64,000 nucleotides of DNA from Marinilabiliaceae bacterium. GTDB taxonomy: Bacteria; Bacteroidota; Bacteroidia; Bacteroidales; Marinilabiliaceae. This document shows, one piece after another, positions 25,830-34,388 of this stretch; within the stretch, counting starts at the first letter, position 1, and each line of letters starts with the position of its first letter. The translations under genes were made by a program, and so were the position numbers. Under the pieces are notes generated by a model that was not told where the DNA came from, did no database searches, and saw only the letters and a program-made list of their open reading frames with translations. The stretch covers positions 30,442 through 94,441 of the forward strand of contig JAEINY010000002.1 in the NCBI GenBank assembly GCA_016342595.1, read 5' to 3'.

Positions 25830-27374
25830 ATGTTTGAGCAAGGAACTGAAGTAAAGACCCAAAGAGCAAAAGAAAACAGTGAATCGGCATTTGATACCAT
25901 TTTAAAATCTCTGAAGCAAAAGATGCGCAGTGTCTATTACGAACGTAGCGATGTGGATCAGTTGGCCATTAAACGAGGCTTACCGCCCTTTGCCATGCGC
26001 GAGATTATGTCGGTGAATCCCTTTTTAGCCATTATACCTAAGGAATATGGCGGATTAGGGGGTGATGTAAAAGAAAGCATCGCCCTAATGAGTGCCGCCT
26101 CTTATGAGTCGCTGGCTTTGTCATTAACCTTTGGCATTAACATGGCACTATTTCTGCAACCAGTGATTAAATCCGGACAGGAAGAAGCGAAAGCCAATGT
26201 GATGCGCCGATTCTTGCAGCAGCAAAATATGGGTGGTTTAATGATCACGGAACCTGATTTTGGGAGTGATGCCCTTAATATGCGAACAGCACATACGCAA
26301 GCCAATGGTCAATATCACTTGAAAGGAACCAAACATTGGGCGGGTTTGACCGGATGGGCCGACTTTTGGTTACTAACCGCGCGTAAAGATATCGGTGAAG
26401 GAAAATTAGCACGAGACATCGACTTTTTTATCTGTGATGTGACGCAATCCGGTCAAGGTATTGTGGTGGAAGAGTTCTTTGAAAACCTTGGATTGTACCA
26501 GATACCTTATGGGCGTAATCGCATTCATGTAACCATTCCGGAAGTGCAAAAGTTGGTGCCTGAAAAATCAGGAGTGAAAATGATGTTGGATCTGTTACAC
26601 CGCAGCCGCATGTCGTTCCCGGGGATGGCCATGGGGTTTATTCAACGTATGTTGGATGAAGCCATCACACATTGCCAGCAGCGTTTTGTGGGCGGAAAGA
26701 GCTTATTGAAATACGACCAGGTACAACAACGTTTAGCCGAATTACAATCTTATTTCACCATCTGTACTGCCATGTGTGTCAACAGTAGTGAGAAAGCCGG
26801 ATTGAGCAAAGACTTGTCAGCCATTGGGATTGAAGCCAATGCGGTGAAGAGTTTAGCTACCGACATGATGCAATCGGCTTCACAAACCTTATTGCAGTTA
26901 GTAGGTGCTAAAGGCTATAAGTTGAATCATATTGCCGGGCGCTCCACGGTAGATAGCCGTCCTTTCCAAATTTTTGAAGGCTCCAATGACATGTTGTATT
27001 CACAAATATCCGAAGGAGTAATTAAGCTGATGAAGAAGGCCAAACAAACCAATCTGTTTGATTTCTTAAGTACTTTTGATATCACCCAACGGGCCAGTCA
27101 TCAAGTAAAAGATCTGCTTCGTTTTAATCTGAACATGGAAATGCCACAGCGTAAGTTGGTAGACTTGGGCCAAATCATTAGCCGGGTCATTTCCCTGGAT
27201 CAACTATTGAACTTAAGCGATAAAGGTTTTTCCAATGAATTAATCTCCAATGCCACCACTTATCTGCGTCAGGAGATCAGTCAATTGAAGTCGTCATTTG
27301 GTTTTGGGAATACTGTTCAGGTCATTGAGGAGTATCAAGCCAATACCAGTTGGTTGGGCTTTGTAGGAAAGTAA
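25830..27374 (+). CDS. acyl-CoA dehydrogenase family protein
   Basis: A 514-residue flavoprotein of the acyl-CoA dehydrogenase family. Visible signatures are IIPKEYGGLGG, a TEPDFGSDALNMRT substrate/FAD loop, GTKHWAGLTGWADFWLLTAR and RSTVDSRPFQIFEGSNDMLYSQI. The glutamate of FEGSND is in the usual place for the catalytic base. About 100 residues beyond the classic domain form a helical tail, as in the longer VLCAD-like members. No electron-transfer flavoprotein genes are nearby. The substrate cannot be told from the sequence. It is a stand-alone gene with its own terminator. Confidence 0.85.
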   Translation: MFEQGTEVKTQRAKENSESAFDTILKSLKQKMRSVYYERSDVDQLAIKRGLPPFAMREIMSVNPFLAIIPKEYGGLGGDVKESIALMSAASYESLALSLTFGINMALFLQPVIKSGQEEAKANVMRRFLQQQNMGGLMITEPDFGSDALNMRTAHTQANGQYHLKGTKHWAGLTGWADFWLLTARKDIGEGKLARDIDFFICDVTQSGQGIVVEEFFENLGLYQIPYGRNRIHVTIPEVQKLVPEKSGVKMMLDLLHRSRMSFPGMAMGFIQRMLDEAITHCQQRFVGGKSLLKYDQVQQRLAELQSYFTICTAMCVNSSEKAGLSKDLSAIGIEANAVKSLATDMMQSASQTLLQLVGAKGYKLNHIAGRSTVDSRPFQIFEGSNDMLYSQISEGVIKLMKKAKQTNLFDFLSTFDITQRASHQVKDLLRFNLNMEMPQRKLVDLGQIISRVISLDQLLNLSDKGFSNELISNATTYLRQEISQLKSSFGFGNTVQVIEEYQANTSWLGFVGK

Positions 27375-27392
27375 ATTTCTTCCTAATTTAAG

Positions 27393-27445
27393 AAGTCCGG
27401 GTACGATTTACCACTGTATGGTAATAATCGCACCCGGACTTTGTA
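27393..27445. terminator. terminator after the acyl-CoA dehydrogenase gene
   Basis: A long imperfect hairpin: AAGTCCGGGT-CGATT on the left pairs with AATCG-ACCCGGACTT on the right, with an inner ACCA/TGGT pairing. It starts 19 bases after the stop. Confidence 0.75.
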
Positions 27446-27622
27446 TTTTATCCCTTTGCTTGTGCCGTTCGTCGGAAAGTTGTTTGATGACTGAAGTGTT
27501 TAACCTTTTAGAAGTATTAAAACAATCGTTTCATCCTCATCATGAATGATGAAAACCAAACCCGCCTTACAACGGGGCGTGCATTTGTGGAGGCGGTGAA
27601 GGGCTTGATGGTGGTTTAGTTA

Positions 27623-27666
27623 GTCAGGGGGTGACTATGACCATCATACGATAGTCACCCCCTGAC
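27623..27666 (-). terminator. terminator of the hyp/[NiFe] block, downstream of hypB
   Basis: A 16-bp perfect inverted repeat (27623-27638 with 27651-27666) with a 12-nt loop, G-rich on the left arm. It lies five bases beyond the hypB stop codon and ends the long minus-strand block. Confidence 0.75.
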
Positions 27667-27670
27667 AAGA

Positions 27671-28417
27671 CTAAATAGCAGCCTGCTGATACTCCAGCCA
27701 GTCCAGCCAGGGCTTTAGCCCTTCCCCTGTTTGGGTCGATAGTTCAAACACCTCCAGGTGGTGATTCACTTGTTTGATGTTTTCACGTAACTGGTCTATG
27801 TCGAAAGAAAGATGAGGGAGCAGGTCGGTTTTATTAATGATACAGATATGAGCTGAAGCAAACATATGGGGGTATTTCAATGGTTTATCTTCACCCTCCG
27901 TCACACTGACCATGACCATTCGGTAGGCTTCGCCCAGGTCAAACAGAGCCGGACAAACCAGATTACCCACATTTTCAATCATCACCATGGCTTGGTCCGG
28001 CGGATTTAGTTTTTTAAGGGCGTTGTGCACCATGTTGGCATCTAAATGGCAACCGGTCCCGGTGTTGACTTGCATCACCTGAGCTCCCGTTTGTTGAATG
28101 CGGTTAGCGTCATTACTGGTTTGCTGATCACCTGCAATCACATAAAAACTCAATTCTTTGTTTAGGGCTGATATCGTTTTCTCCAAAAGTGTGGTTTTAC
28201 CTGATCCGGGAGAGCTTACTAAATTGATGGCCAATATGTTTTTAGCTTCGAAATAACCGCGGTTTCGTTCGGCCATTAAATCATTATCGTGTAACAGGTT
28301 CTTATTGACTTCTACTACATGTTGGTGGGGATGATCATGGGGGTGATGATGTATTGGTTCGCCTGACTTCCCGGTAGTAGCTTCCTGTTCTGATCCGCAT
28401 CCGCAAGTATCGCACAT
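27671..28417 (-). CDS. hypB: hydrogenase nickel incorporation GTPase HypB
   Basis: A 248-residue GTPase that delivers nickel to [NiFe] hydrogenase. The N-terminus has the high-affinity metal motif CDTCGCG (C2, C5, C7) and a His-rich stretch at 22-33. The P-loop SSPGSGKTT is at 68-76, and the internal metal site includes GTGCHLD. NKTD is the guanine-specificity motif. It is the last gene of the minus-strand hydrogenase block. A 334-bp palindrome-rich gap separates it from hypA, so it may have its own promoter. Confidence 0.96.
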   Translation of the reverse strand: MCDTCGCGSEQEATTGKSGEPIHHHPHDHPHQHVVEVNKNLLHDNDLMAERNRGYFEAKNILAINLVSSPGSGKTTLLEKTISALNKELSFYVIAGDQQTSNDANRIQQTGAQVMQVNTGTGCHLDANMVHNALKKLNPPDQAMVMIENVGNLVCPALFDLGEAYRMVMVSVTEGEDKPLKYPHMFASAHICIINKTDLLPHLSFDIDQLRENIKQVNHHLEVFELSTQTGEGLKPWLDWLEYQQAAI

Positions 28418-28494
28418 AATATCTGAATTATTAGTTGTTAATGATTAATGGGGAGAAATGGGTGATTTCAGAAGTAAAGAATAGTCAAACAGTT

Positions 28495-28735
28495 AATTGA
28501 ACCCCCGTAGGGTTCCTTGTTTACATGATTTTTTAATTTCCCCGCATTCTATGCGGGGTTATTCACATTGAATCCCTTCTGGATTCCGGCTTTCTCTGTC
28601 TACTAATCTATAACTTTCTTTAATCATATCATTTTAATAACCACGAAGTGGTAAAATTTGAATAGCCACGGGTGAAACCCGTGGAATAAAGCGTTGAATA
28701 AAAGAAGGAACCCTGGAAGGGTTCAACTCTTGATT
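28495..28735. repeat. cluster of six short palindromes between hypA and hypB
   Basis: The 334-bp hypA-hypB gap holds AACCCCCGTAGGGTT (about 28500), CCCCGCATTCTATGCGGGG, GAATCCCTTCTGGATTC, ACCACGAAGTGGT, CCACGGGTGAAACCCGTGG and GAACCCTGGAAGGGTTC. Each is an independent palindrome of 13-19 bp separated by AT-rich DNA. No gene is seen in it. They resemble the cluster at 25475-25630. Confidence 0.65.
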
Positions 28736-28751
28736 GTCATTATTAATGGAT

Positions 28752-29093
28752 TTACTCAAATGTAATCGATTTGACAAAGAGCTCTTTCCCTTGCATAATA
28801 TCCAGATGCATATTATGGCATTGGGGGCATTGGCTGTATAAAGTCTCCATATTTACTTTTGCACTGCAATTGGTACATTCGGCGATTGCCTTTACTTCCG
28901 TTAGATTAAATAGGGTGTTCTCATAGTTTGTACCTTTTATCACTGCTTGAAGAGCCGCCTTCAATGCTTCAATCATCACGCCGGACAATTCTCCAACGAC
29001 CACTTCCACCTCCCGGACGCAACCATCGTTTTGCAGGGTAGCTTGTTGATTAATGATCTGCAGGATATTATTGGCCAACGTAAGTTCGTGCAT
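28752..29093 (-). CDS. hypA: hydrogenase nickel incorporation protein HypA
   Basis: A 113-residue metallochaperone. The start at 29093 gives MHELTLANNIL; His2 is the known nickel ligand, so the longer frame to 29135 is rejected. The zinc site is CTNC followed by CPQC near the C-terminus. It overlaps the preceding protease gene by 26 bases, which suggests translational coupling. Confidence 0.95.
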   Translation of the reverse strand: MHELTLANNILQIINQQATLQNDGCVREVEVVVGELSGVMIEALKAALQAVIKGTNYENTLFNLTEVKAIAECTNCSAKVNMETLYSQCPQCHNMHLDIMQGKELFVKSITFE

Positions 29094-29538
29094 ATTGACA
29101 ACTATTGATGATGGATAACACCTGGTCAGCAGCATTTTTTACTTCAACAGTTAGTCCTTCTCCAAACAATAGGTTTTTGGGTTGAATGCCCAATACGTAC
29201 ACCGGCATTTGAAAAAACTGACCCAACTTATTAAGTGATATATTGTGCGTGTGGGTGGTGCGATCCATTAACTCGTTAAGAGGAATGAGCTTGGTATAGC
29301 CGGGTTCGCGGTTGTATTCAACGGCATCTACCAAAATCAGTACATCAGGTTGTAATTCGTTGATTTTACCGATGTAATTTTCAATGCTCAACTCCACTGT
29401 TAAGGGCATGATGGTAGAGATGGTTTCAATATTCCGGGTGATGTAAACGCCTATACCATCATCTCGTTTCAAAACATTACCGATGCCGGCAATAAGCACT
29501 TTATTGGAATTTTTTACGAGTTCTTGAAGTTGCTTCAT
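29068..29538 (-). CDS. [NiFe] hydrogenase maturation protease (HycI/HyaD family)
   Basis: A 156-residue endopeptidase that trims the C-terminus of the [NiFe] large subunit after nickel insertion. The signature GIGNVLKRDDGIG is at residues 18-30, with metal-contacting Asp in DAVEY and a His in THTHNIS. Its presence fits the 38-residue extension after DPCYCCTER in the large subunit at 36248. It overlaps hypA by 26 bases. Confidence 0.9.
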   Translation of the reverse strand: MKQLQELVKNSNKVLIAGIGNVLKRDDGIGVYITRNIETISTIMPLTVELSIENYIGKINELQPDVLILVDAVEYNREPGYTKLIPLNELMDRTTHTHNISLNKLGQFFQMPVYVLGIQPKNLLFGEGLTVEVKNAADQVLSIINSCQYARTYVGQ

Positions 29539-29553
29539 AGTCTTGTATTTAAT

Positions 29554-29619
29554 CTCTCGCAGAGCCGCGGAGTCGCAAAGTTTTTGTTAATTCTCCACGT
29601 CTTTGCACCTCTGCGAGAG
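29554..29619. repeat. dispersed inverted repeat
   Basis: CTCTCGCAGAG (29554-29564) pairs with CTCTGCGAGAG (29609-29619). The interior words (CGGAGTCGCAAAG / CTTTGCACCTC) also pair partly. It fills the gap between the protease gene and the Fe-S subunit gene. The word set is one I associate with many Bacteroidota intergenic repeats. Confidence 0.6.
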
Positions 29620-29635
29620 GATTTCTTTTAGAAAG

Positions 29636-30244
29636 TTAAATATATTTCACTAATACCCGTCGCAAACAATTTGGACATAAAGTATTAAACAGGTCTTTCC
29701 GTTTCAGTTCATCACGAACCGGCACTTCCACCTCTTCTTTTTTTGCTAATTGCAATTTCTCATTTATTAAATTAAGATTCAAGATGGATGCATAAGCTTT
29801 GGGCCCCAGTTTTGATTGTAGGAATTGAGCATGTTCTTTGGTGGTGATGACCACCCCGCAACTTTCACAGATCAACAGTTCTTTTTCCTGGGTTTCTACC
29901 AATTGTGAACGGTCAAAGGTGGATAAGTCATAAATCTGATCCGATAATTTCACCCCATTCCCGGTAATACAATGTTCTTCACATTGTCCGCAAAAGATAC
30001 ATTTGCCATAATCGCGCGTAATGATTCGGATTTTTCGTTCTTTGTCATCCCTAAAAGTAATGGCTTGTGGCGGACACACATTGGCACAGGTTTCGCAGCC
30101 CACGCAGTTGGCATCATCAACCACTGGTTTGCCACGGTATCCTTCTTCCGGTATATGCGGTTCCACCGGAAATTTCGTGGTGTAAGCTTTGGAGAACAGT
30201 GATACCACAGCCTCTTTAAGCTCCCTCATCTTCGGATAACGCAT
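29636..30244 (-). CDS. group 4 [NiFe] hydrogenase, NuoI-like 2[4Fe-4S] subunit
   Basis: A 202-residue ferredoxin-like subunit (EchF/MbhN/NuoI type) with clusters at C47/50/53/57 and C82/85/88/92. Unlike plain NuoI it has a C-terminal extension with two CxxC pairs (LLICESCG near 125 and CPNCL near 190), suggesting an extra metal site. It would carry electrons to the hydrogenase small subunit. It overlaps mrpG by 29 bases and so sits at the end of the antiporter gene run. Confidence 0.88.
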   Translation of the reverse strand: MRYPKMRELKEAVVSLFSKAYTTKFPVEPHIPEEGYRGKPVVDDANCVGCETCANVCPPQAITFRDDKERKIRIITRDYGKCIFCGQCEEHCITGNGVKLSDQIYDLSTFDRSQLVETQEKELLICESCGVVITTKEHAQFLQSKLGPKAYASILNLNLINEKLQLAKKEEVEVPVRDELKRKDLFNTLCPNCLRRVLVKYI

Positions 30245-30599
30245 TCTCTTCTCCTCCCGTTTCTTTTTTTATCGATTGAGCGACTTCTTTATAATCATCT
30301 ACAACTGTTTTGTCAGTCATTTGGACTCCAAACAGGTAGGCTCCTCTCACTAAAGCATGGGCTGCCACAGTGGCCGAAAAAAATAACAATGGAATAGCCA
30401 GCAATGCCTTTATACCGATCGTAATGAATCCATAATGAATCAGTACCGCCAATAGTATACTACAAGTCCCCAGGGTGACACATTTAGTGGCCGACTGTAA
30501 GCGGTTATATACATCGGGTAAGCGCAGGAGCCCAATGCAGCCAAAGAAGTTGAACAGCACTCCGGTTACTAAAAACAATATGGTGAACGTTTCATTCAT
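30216..30599 (-). CDS. mrpG: Mrp-type antiporter subunit G
   Basis: A 127-residue membrane protein with three predicted helices and the MrpG core ILFLVTGVLFNFFGCIGLLRLPDVYNRLQSATKCVTLGTCSILLAVLIHYG. The tail is cytoplasmic and acidic. It overlaps mrpF by eight bases and the Fe-S subunit gene by 29. It forms part of the small-subunit cluster of the ion-translocating module. Confidence 0.9.
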   Translation of the reverse strand: MNETFTILFLVTGVLFNFFGCIGLLRLPDVYNRLQSATKCVTLGTCSILLAVLIHYGFITIGIKALLAIPLLFFSATVAAHALVRGAYLFGVQMTDKTVVDDYKEVAQSIKKETGGEENALSEDEGA

Positions 30600-30858
30600 T
30601 GAGTTTTTTCCCTCCCAGGTATTTTGCTAATGTTAAGGTACCAATAAAACTCAGGATTATCCAGGCAATACCAATATCGATGATAAAAGGACGATGGGTC
30701 ATAATGGCCAGTATGGCACATATTCCGACCACCAGGATGCCAAAGATGTCGATCCCTACCATCCGGTCGGCAATGGTAGGCCCTTTGATAATGCGATAGA
30801 GGCAAAAGAAGGCTAATCCTATTTGAGTATACAGCAATATGTGTAAGAATTGATCCAT
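30592..30858 (-). CDS. mrpF: Mrp-type antiporter subunit F
   Basis: An 88-residue three-helix membrane protein with the MrpF signature KGPTIADRMVGIDIFGILVVGICAILAIMT. Asp in the DRMVGID motif lies in the membrane. It starts two bases after mrpE ends. Confidence 0.9.
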   Translation of the reverse strand: MDQFLHILLYTQIGLAFFCLYRIIKGPTIADRMVGIDIFGILVVGICAILAIMTHRPFIIDIGIAWIILSFIGTLTLAKYLGGKKLNE

Positions 30859-30860
30859 GA

Positions 30861-31346
30861 TTATTCAAATATGCGTTGTATGTATTTTTCAAATCGTCCG
30901 GAAATCTTTTCAGTGTATTGGATTGGATCTGTTGAACTCACGTAAATCCAATGTACATATATAAAGTCATCAACGATGTCAACAGTAATGGTACCGGGTG
31001 TCATGGTGATGGAATTGGCCAGTGTGGTGCGGGCAATATCCGTTTTTAACCGCGTTTTTACCTTCACAATCCCGGGTTTAATGGGTAAGTCGGGATGAAG
31101 TACCCGATAGGCCACATCCAGATTAGCTTTCAGGCATTCCCATGCAAAGATGAAAAGGTAAATCGCAAACCAATAATACCGTATGGGTTGAAACAATTTA
31201 GCAACATCCCATACCAAATACCGATGAAAGGAGAGGACTGTAATCACTGAAACGATCAAGCCAATGACCAGGCTGCTAATGGATAGGTTTCCGGAGAAAA
31301 GTAACCAAAGGGCTAATGCCACCAGTATGTATAATACCTGTTTCAT
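30861..31346 (-). CDS. mrpE: Mrp-type antiporter subunit E
   Basis: A 161-residue protein from the ATG at 31346 (MKQVLYILVALALWLLFSG), whose start overlaps the mrpD stop as ATGA. It has two N-terminal membrane helices and a soluble part with MTPGTITVDIVDDFIYVHWI, which is diagnostic for MrpE. The longer frame to 31388 lies inside mrpD and is rejected. Confidence 0.9.
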   Translation of the reverse strand: MKQVLYILVALALWLLFSGNLSISSLVIGLIVSVITVLSFHRYLVWDVAKLFQPIRYYWFAIYLFIFAWECLKANLDVAYRVLHPDLPIKPGIVKVKTRLKTDIARTTLANSITMTPGTITVDIVDDFIYVHWIYVSSTDPIQYTEKISGRFEKYIQRIFE

Positions 31347-32869
31347 AAACCAAGAGTTGTGGCGTAATTGGAAGTTTGCATTAAGCATTCAACAGCAGGC
31401 ATAAGTACCACATCGCGAATGGACGGTATGATCAGCATGCTCAAAGCCAGACAGAGTGAAGCGAGGATAATCATCGGTACCAGCATCGTTACCGGTGCTT
31501 CGTGCACTTTACTCATGTCACTTTCTGGAAGTCCATAAAAGATCCCTTTTTGAAGTTTCAGGAAATAAGCTAAGGTGATGATGCTGGTCAATGCTGCCAG
31601 GATGGCTAAGAGATAATAATTAGCTTGAACCGCCGCTAAAATGATAATCACCTTACTGAAGAACCCGCTGAAGGGAGGTAATCCCGAAATGGCCATGGAC
31701 CCGATAAAGGACGTGCCGGAAGTAACGGGCATAATACGGCCTAATCCACCCAATTGGTTGAGGTTTCGTAATCCGGTAGCATGTTCAACCGAACCAGCCG
31801 TCATAAATAATAAGCCTTTAAATACAGCGTGATTGACCATGTGAAACAGACCTCCGAGAATGGCAAGGGCGGCCAGGTCTTTGTCTCCTCCATTAGACAG
31901 GATGACCAACCCTAATCCGATGCCCAAAGCAATATATCCTACTTGACTGATGCTGGAGTAAGCCAGTAAACGTTTGTAATCGCTCTGACCAATGGCTAAT
32001 AAGCCCCCAATCACCATGGATAGTACACCTAATATTAAAATGGTGAGTGATATTTCGTAGGTGATGACGAAGACATTAAATAATAATCGGAATAATACAT
32101 ACAGTCCGATGGCTTTGATTAAAACTCCTGAAAGCATGGCAGAGATGGGCGAAGGGGCGGAGGAGTGTGCATCGGGTAACCAGGCATGGAAAGGTACCAT
32201 TGCTGCTTTCATTCCAAAGCCAGCTATGAGCAGCACCTGAATGAAGGTAATGGTGGTGGGGAATGATTGGGTTCGGATGAGGTTGGATATGTCGGCCATA
32301 TTTAAAGTGCCGGTCATCCAATACGTCAGACTGATGGCCAATAATATCAATAACGAAGCCATACCACCTAATACCTGATACTTAAAGGAAGCTTCCAGCT
32401 CTGCTTTCTCCACACCAAAGGCAACTAAAGCATAGGAGGCAATGGAGGCAATCTCCAGGAAAACATAGAGGTTAAATAAATCACCGGTTAGTACCACCCC
32501 ATTCATGCCGGCAATCATCAGGCAAAACAGTGCGTAAAATTTATGCGTCGTCGTGTATTTATTCATGTAGGAGCCGGCATAAATAGCAGTCAGCAAAGCA
32601 ATGCTATTGATCACAACCAGCATGATTCCACTGAAACCATCCTTAATCAGGCTGATCCCAATGGGGATACCATCTACCGGAGTCCATCCTCCAACGCTAT
32701 AGATGACAGGGATATCGTGTATCATTGTAAGTACGGCCATCACGACCAGAATTACTAAAATAAAAGAGGTGATTAGTTTGGCAAAGGAATCCCACAATCG
32801 GCCAATTACAGGAATGATAAATGCTGCAGCCAACGGAATGAGGATATATAGTAATAGCAGTGCTTCCAT
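31343..32869 (-). CDS. mrpD: Mrp-type antiporter subunit D (proton-conducting)
   Basis: A 508-residue protein of the NuoL/M/N antiporter family with about 14 membrane helices. Key polar residues are present: Glu139 in LYVFLEIASIASYAL (TM5), Lys in FGMKAAMVPFHAWLPDA (TM7) and the NHAVFKGLLF lysine in TM12. It should be a functional proton/ion channel subunit. It is transcribed between mrpC and mrpE. Confidence 0.93.
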   Translation of the reverse strand: MEALLLLYILIPLAAAFIIPVIGRLWDSFAKLITSFILVILVVMAVLTMIHDIPVIYSVGGWTPVDGIPIGISLIKDGFSGIMLVVINSIALLTAIYAGSYMNKYTTTHKFYALFCLMIAGMNGVVLTGDLFNLYVFLEIASIASYALVAFGVEKAELEASFKYQVLGGMASLLILLAISLTYWMTGTLNMADISNLIRTQSFPTTITFIQVLLIAGFGMKAAMVPFHAWLPDAHSSAPSPISAMLSGVLIKAIGLYVLFRLLFNVFVITYEISLTILILGVLSMVIGGLLAIGQSDYKRLLAYSSISQVGYIALGIGLGLVILSNGGDKDLAALAILGGLFHMVNHAVFKGLLFMTAGSVEHATGLRNLNQLGGLGRIMPVTSGTSFIGSMAISGLPPFSGFFSKVIIILAAVQANYYLLAILAALTSIITLAYFLKLQKGIFYGLPESDMSKVHEAPVTMLVPMIILASLCLALSMLIIPSIRDVVLMPAVECLMQTSNYATTLGL

Positions 32870-32871
32870 TT

Positions 32872-33210
32872 TTAGCCTTTCAGTTGATTGATTTTTCGGA
32901 TATCAAATGTTTTATATTTTTTATAAAGCCGGATGGCAATGGCCATCAACATGGCATAAGTGGCCAAGCCAATCACAATGGCTGTTAATACCATGGCTTG
33001 AGGTAAGGGATCCACAAACAGAGGAATGGGTTCACCAGGAGTGATAATGGGTGCTTCACCACCTTCGATGTATCCGATGAGTGCCAGTAGTAAAAAGACA
33101 CTAAACTCCATAATGGAAAGGCCAATAATAATTTTGATGAGGTTTCGCTGGGTTAAAATCCCATACAAGCCGATTAAGAATAATATGAAACACAATACAT
33201 AAACCATCAT
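32872..33210 (-). CDS. mrpC: Mrp-type antiporter subunit C (NuoK-like)
   Basis: A 112-residue NuoK/MrpC-type protein with three helices. Signatures are LIGLYGILTQRNLIKIIIGLSIMEFSVFLLLALIG, with a membrane Glu, and DPLPQAMVLTAIVIGLA. Its ATG overlaps the mrpB stop by four bases (ATGA). Confidence 0.93.
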   Translation of the reverse strand: MMVYVLCFILFLIGLYGILTQRNLIKIIIGLSIMEFSVFLLLALIGYIEGGEAPIITPGEPIPLFVDPLPQAMVLTAIVIGLATYAMLMAIAIRLYKKYKTFDIRKINQLKG

Positions 33211-33632
33211 TTGATCTCTTCTTTATAAATGATTAATGCCAGGAAAATGGTAAACAAAGCAGCTGCCACCTCAATGCCAACAGCTATATTATAGAGTGGA
33301 ATAACCCCCGCACTGATTAACTCACCCAACTCACCATGGGGGAGGTAATTGCTGAAGAATACTTTGGTGCCCAGGAAGAGGACAGCAATACCCATAAACA
33401 GGAATAGTAATATGGCAATGCTCTCCAATATAGATGATTCAGCCTCTTCTCGTCGTAGCTTCATGGTTCTGCCGCCAAAAGCCAGAATTAGCAGAATCAA
33501 AGCTCCGGCAATGATGGCTCCACCGGCAAAACCACCTCCCGGCGATAAATGTCCATGCAAAATGATGTACACGCCATAAATGAAGATCACCCCCACAAGG
33601 AGTCGGGTCACTGTTTTAACGATGGATGTCAT
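33207..33632 (-). CDS. mrpB: Mrp-type antiporter subunit B (MnhB domain)
   Basis: An MnhB-domain membrane protein. The diagnostic segment is IFIYGVYIILHGHLSPGGGFAGGAIIAGALILLILAFGG. I place the start at the ATG at 33632 (MTSIVKTVTRLLVG). The upstream in-frame ATG at 33665 would translate part of the repeat spacer at 33655-33715; ATG 33641 is an alternative. Four helices are predicted. Confidence 0.88.
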   Translation of the reverse strand: MTSIVKTVTRLLVGVIFIYGVYIILHGHLSPGGGFAGGAIIAGALILLILAFGGRTMKLRREEAESSILESIAILLFLFMGIAVLFLGTKVFFSNYLPHGELGELISAGVIPLYNIAVGIEVAAALFTIFLALIIYKEEIK

Positions 33633-33654
33633 GCCGTGCATAGTTGTAAGTTTC

Positions 33655-33715
33655 AGGTTTTTCAAGTTTCAAGTTCCAGGTTCCAAGTTCCATGTTTCAG
33701 TTCAGCGTTCATGAT
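33655..33715. repeat. word-repeat spacer upstream of mrpB
   Basis: Overlapping words AAGTTTCAGG, CAAGTTTCAAG, TTCCAGGTTCCAAGTTCCATG and TTTCAG follow each other. The 150-bp gap (33666-33814) between mrpB and the MbhDE-like gene otherwise holds nothing recognisable. It is the same style of spacer as at 20938. Confidence 0.5.
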
Positions 33716-33814
33716 TCGTTAATCGATGTTCCTGAAATATTTTGAAATACATTGAGATAAATAATTATTTTATCTCCTTTATTTTATTCGGACTCCGTGC
33801 ATTAAGCTACGGAC

Positions 33815-34378
33815 TCATTTACCTTTTTTTCCTTTCAATCTTAAAATTGTCATCACCCCTATTACCGCTGTGAACAGGATAGTCGCCTCACCAAACGTAT
33901 CATAACCCCGATAATCAAATAGAATACCTGTCACCAGGTTGGCACTTCCGGTATCTTCTGTCCCATTTTTGATGTATGTGGTGGCCATGCGGGTGGTATC
34001 TTCTCCAAATGGCGCAAGTTGTTCAATCGCTTCATGAAAAAAATAGAGGAACAGACCTGCAAAAACCACAAACGCCATCAGGCTGATCAGGAAGCGAATA
34101 TTTATAAAGGACACGCCTTCAACGTTGAGTGTTTTTTTTTCTTTCAATTCTTTGCGGGTACTGTCCAATACCACTGCCACCATGATCACCAGCGTTATGG
34201 TTTCTACTACAATCTGTACAATGGCCAGATCGGGAGCTTTAAGCAGCAAAAAGCAAATCACCAGGCTGTATCCAACAATGCCACAGGAGATGAGTGCCGA
34301 AAGCAAATCTTTAGCATGCAGGGCGTAAATGGCGCCGATGATCATGAATACGATGATGACAGATATTATTAGTTCCAT
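33815..34378 (-). CDS. MbhD-MbhE-like membrane subunit (MrpA C-terminal equivalent)
   Basis: A 187-residue protein fusing two modules. The first (residues 1-75, DUF4040/MbhD) reads YALHAKDLLSALISCGIVGYSLVICFLLLKAPDLAIVQIVVETITLVIMVAVV, including membrane Glu. The second (about 95-187) is MbhE-like, ending ANLVTGILFDYRGYDTFGEATILFTAVIGVMTILR. In classic Mrp these belong to the C-terminus of MrpA; here they form a separate gene, as in Mbh hydrogenases. Five or so membrane helices are predicted. Confidence 0.88.
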   Translation of the reverse strand: MELIISVIIVFMIIGAIYALHAKDLLSALISCGIVGYSLVICFLLLKAPDLAIVQIVVETITLVIMVAVVLDSTRKELKEKKTLNVEGVSFINIRFLISLMAFVVFAGLFLYFFHEAIEQLAPFGEDTTRMATTYIKNGTEDTGSANLVTGILFDYRGYDTFGEATILFTAVIGVMTILRLKGKKGK

Positions 34379-34388
34379 AAAGACAATC

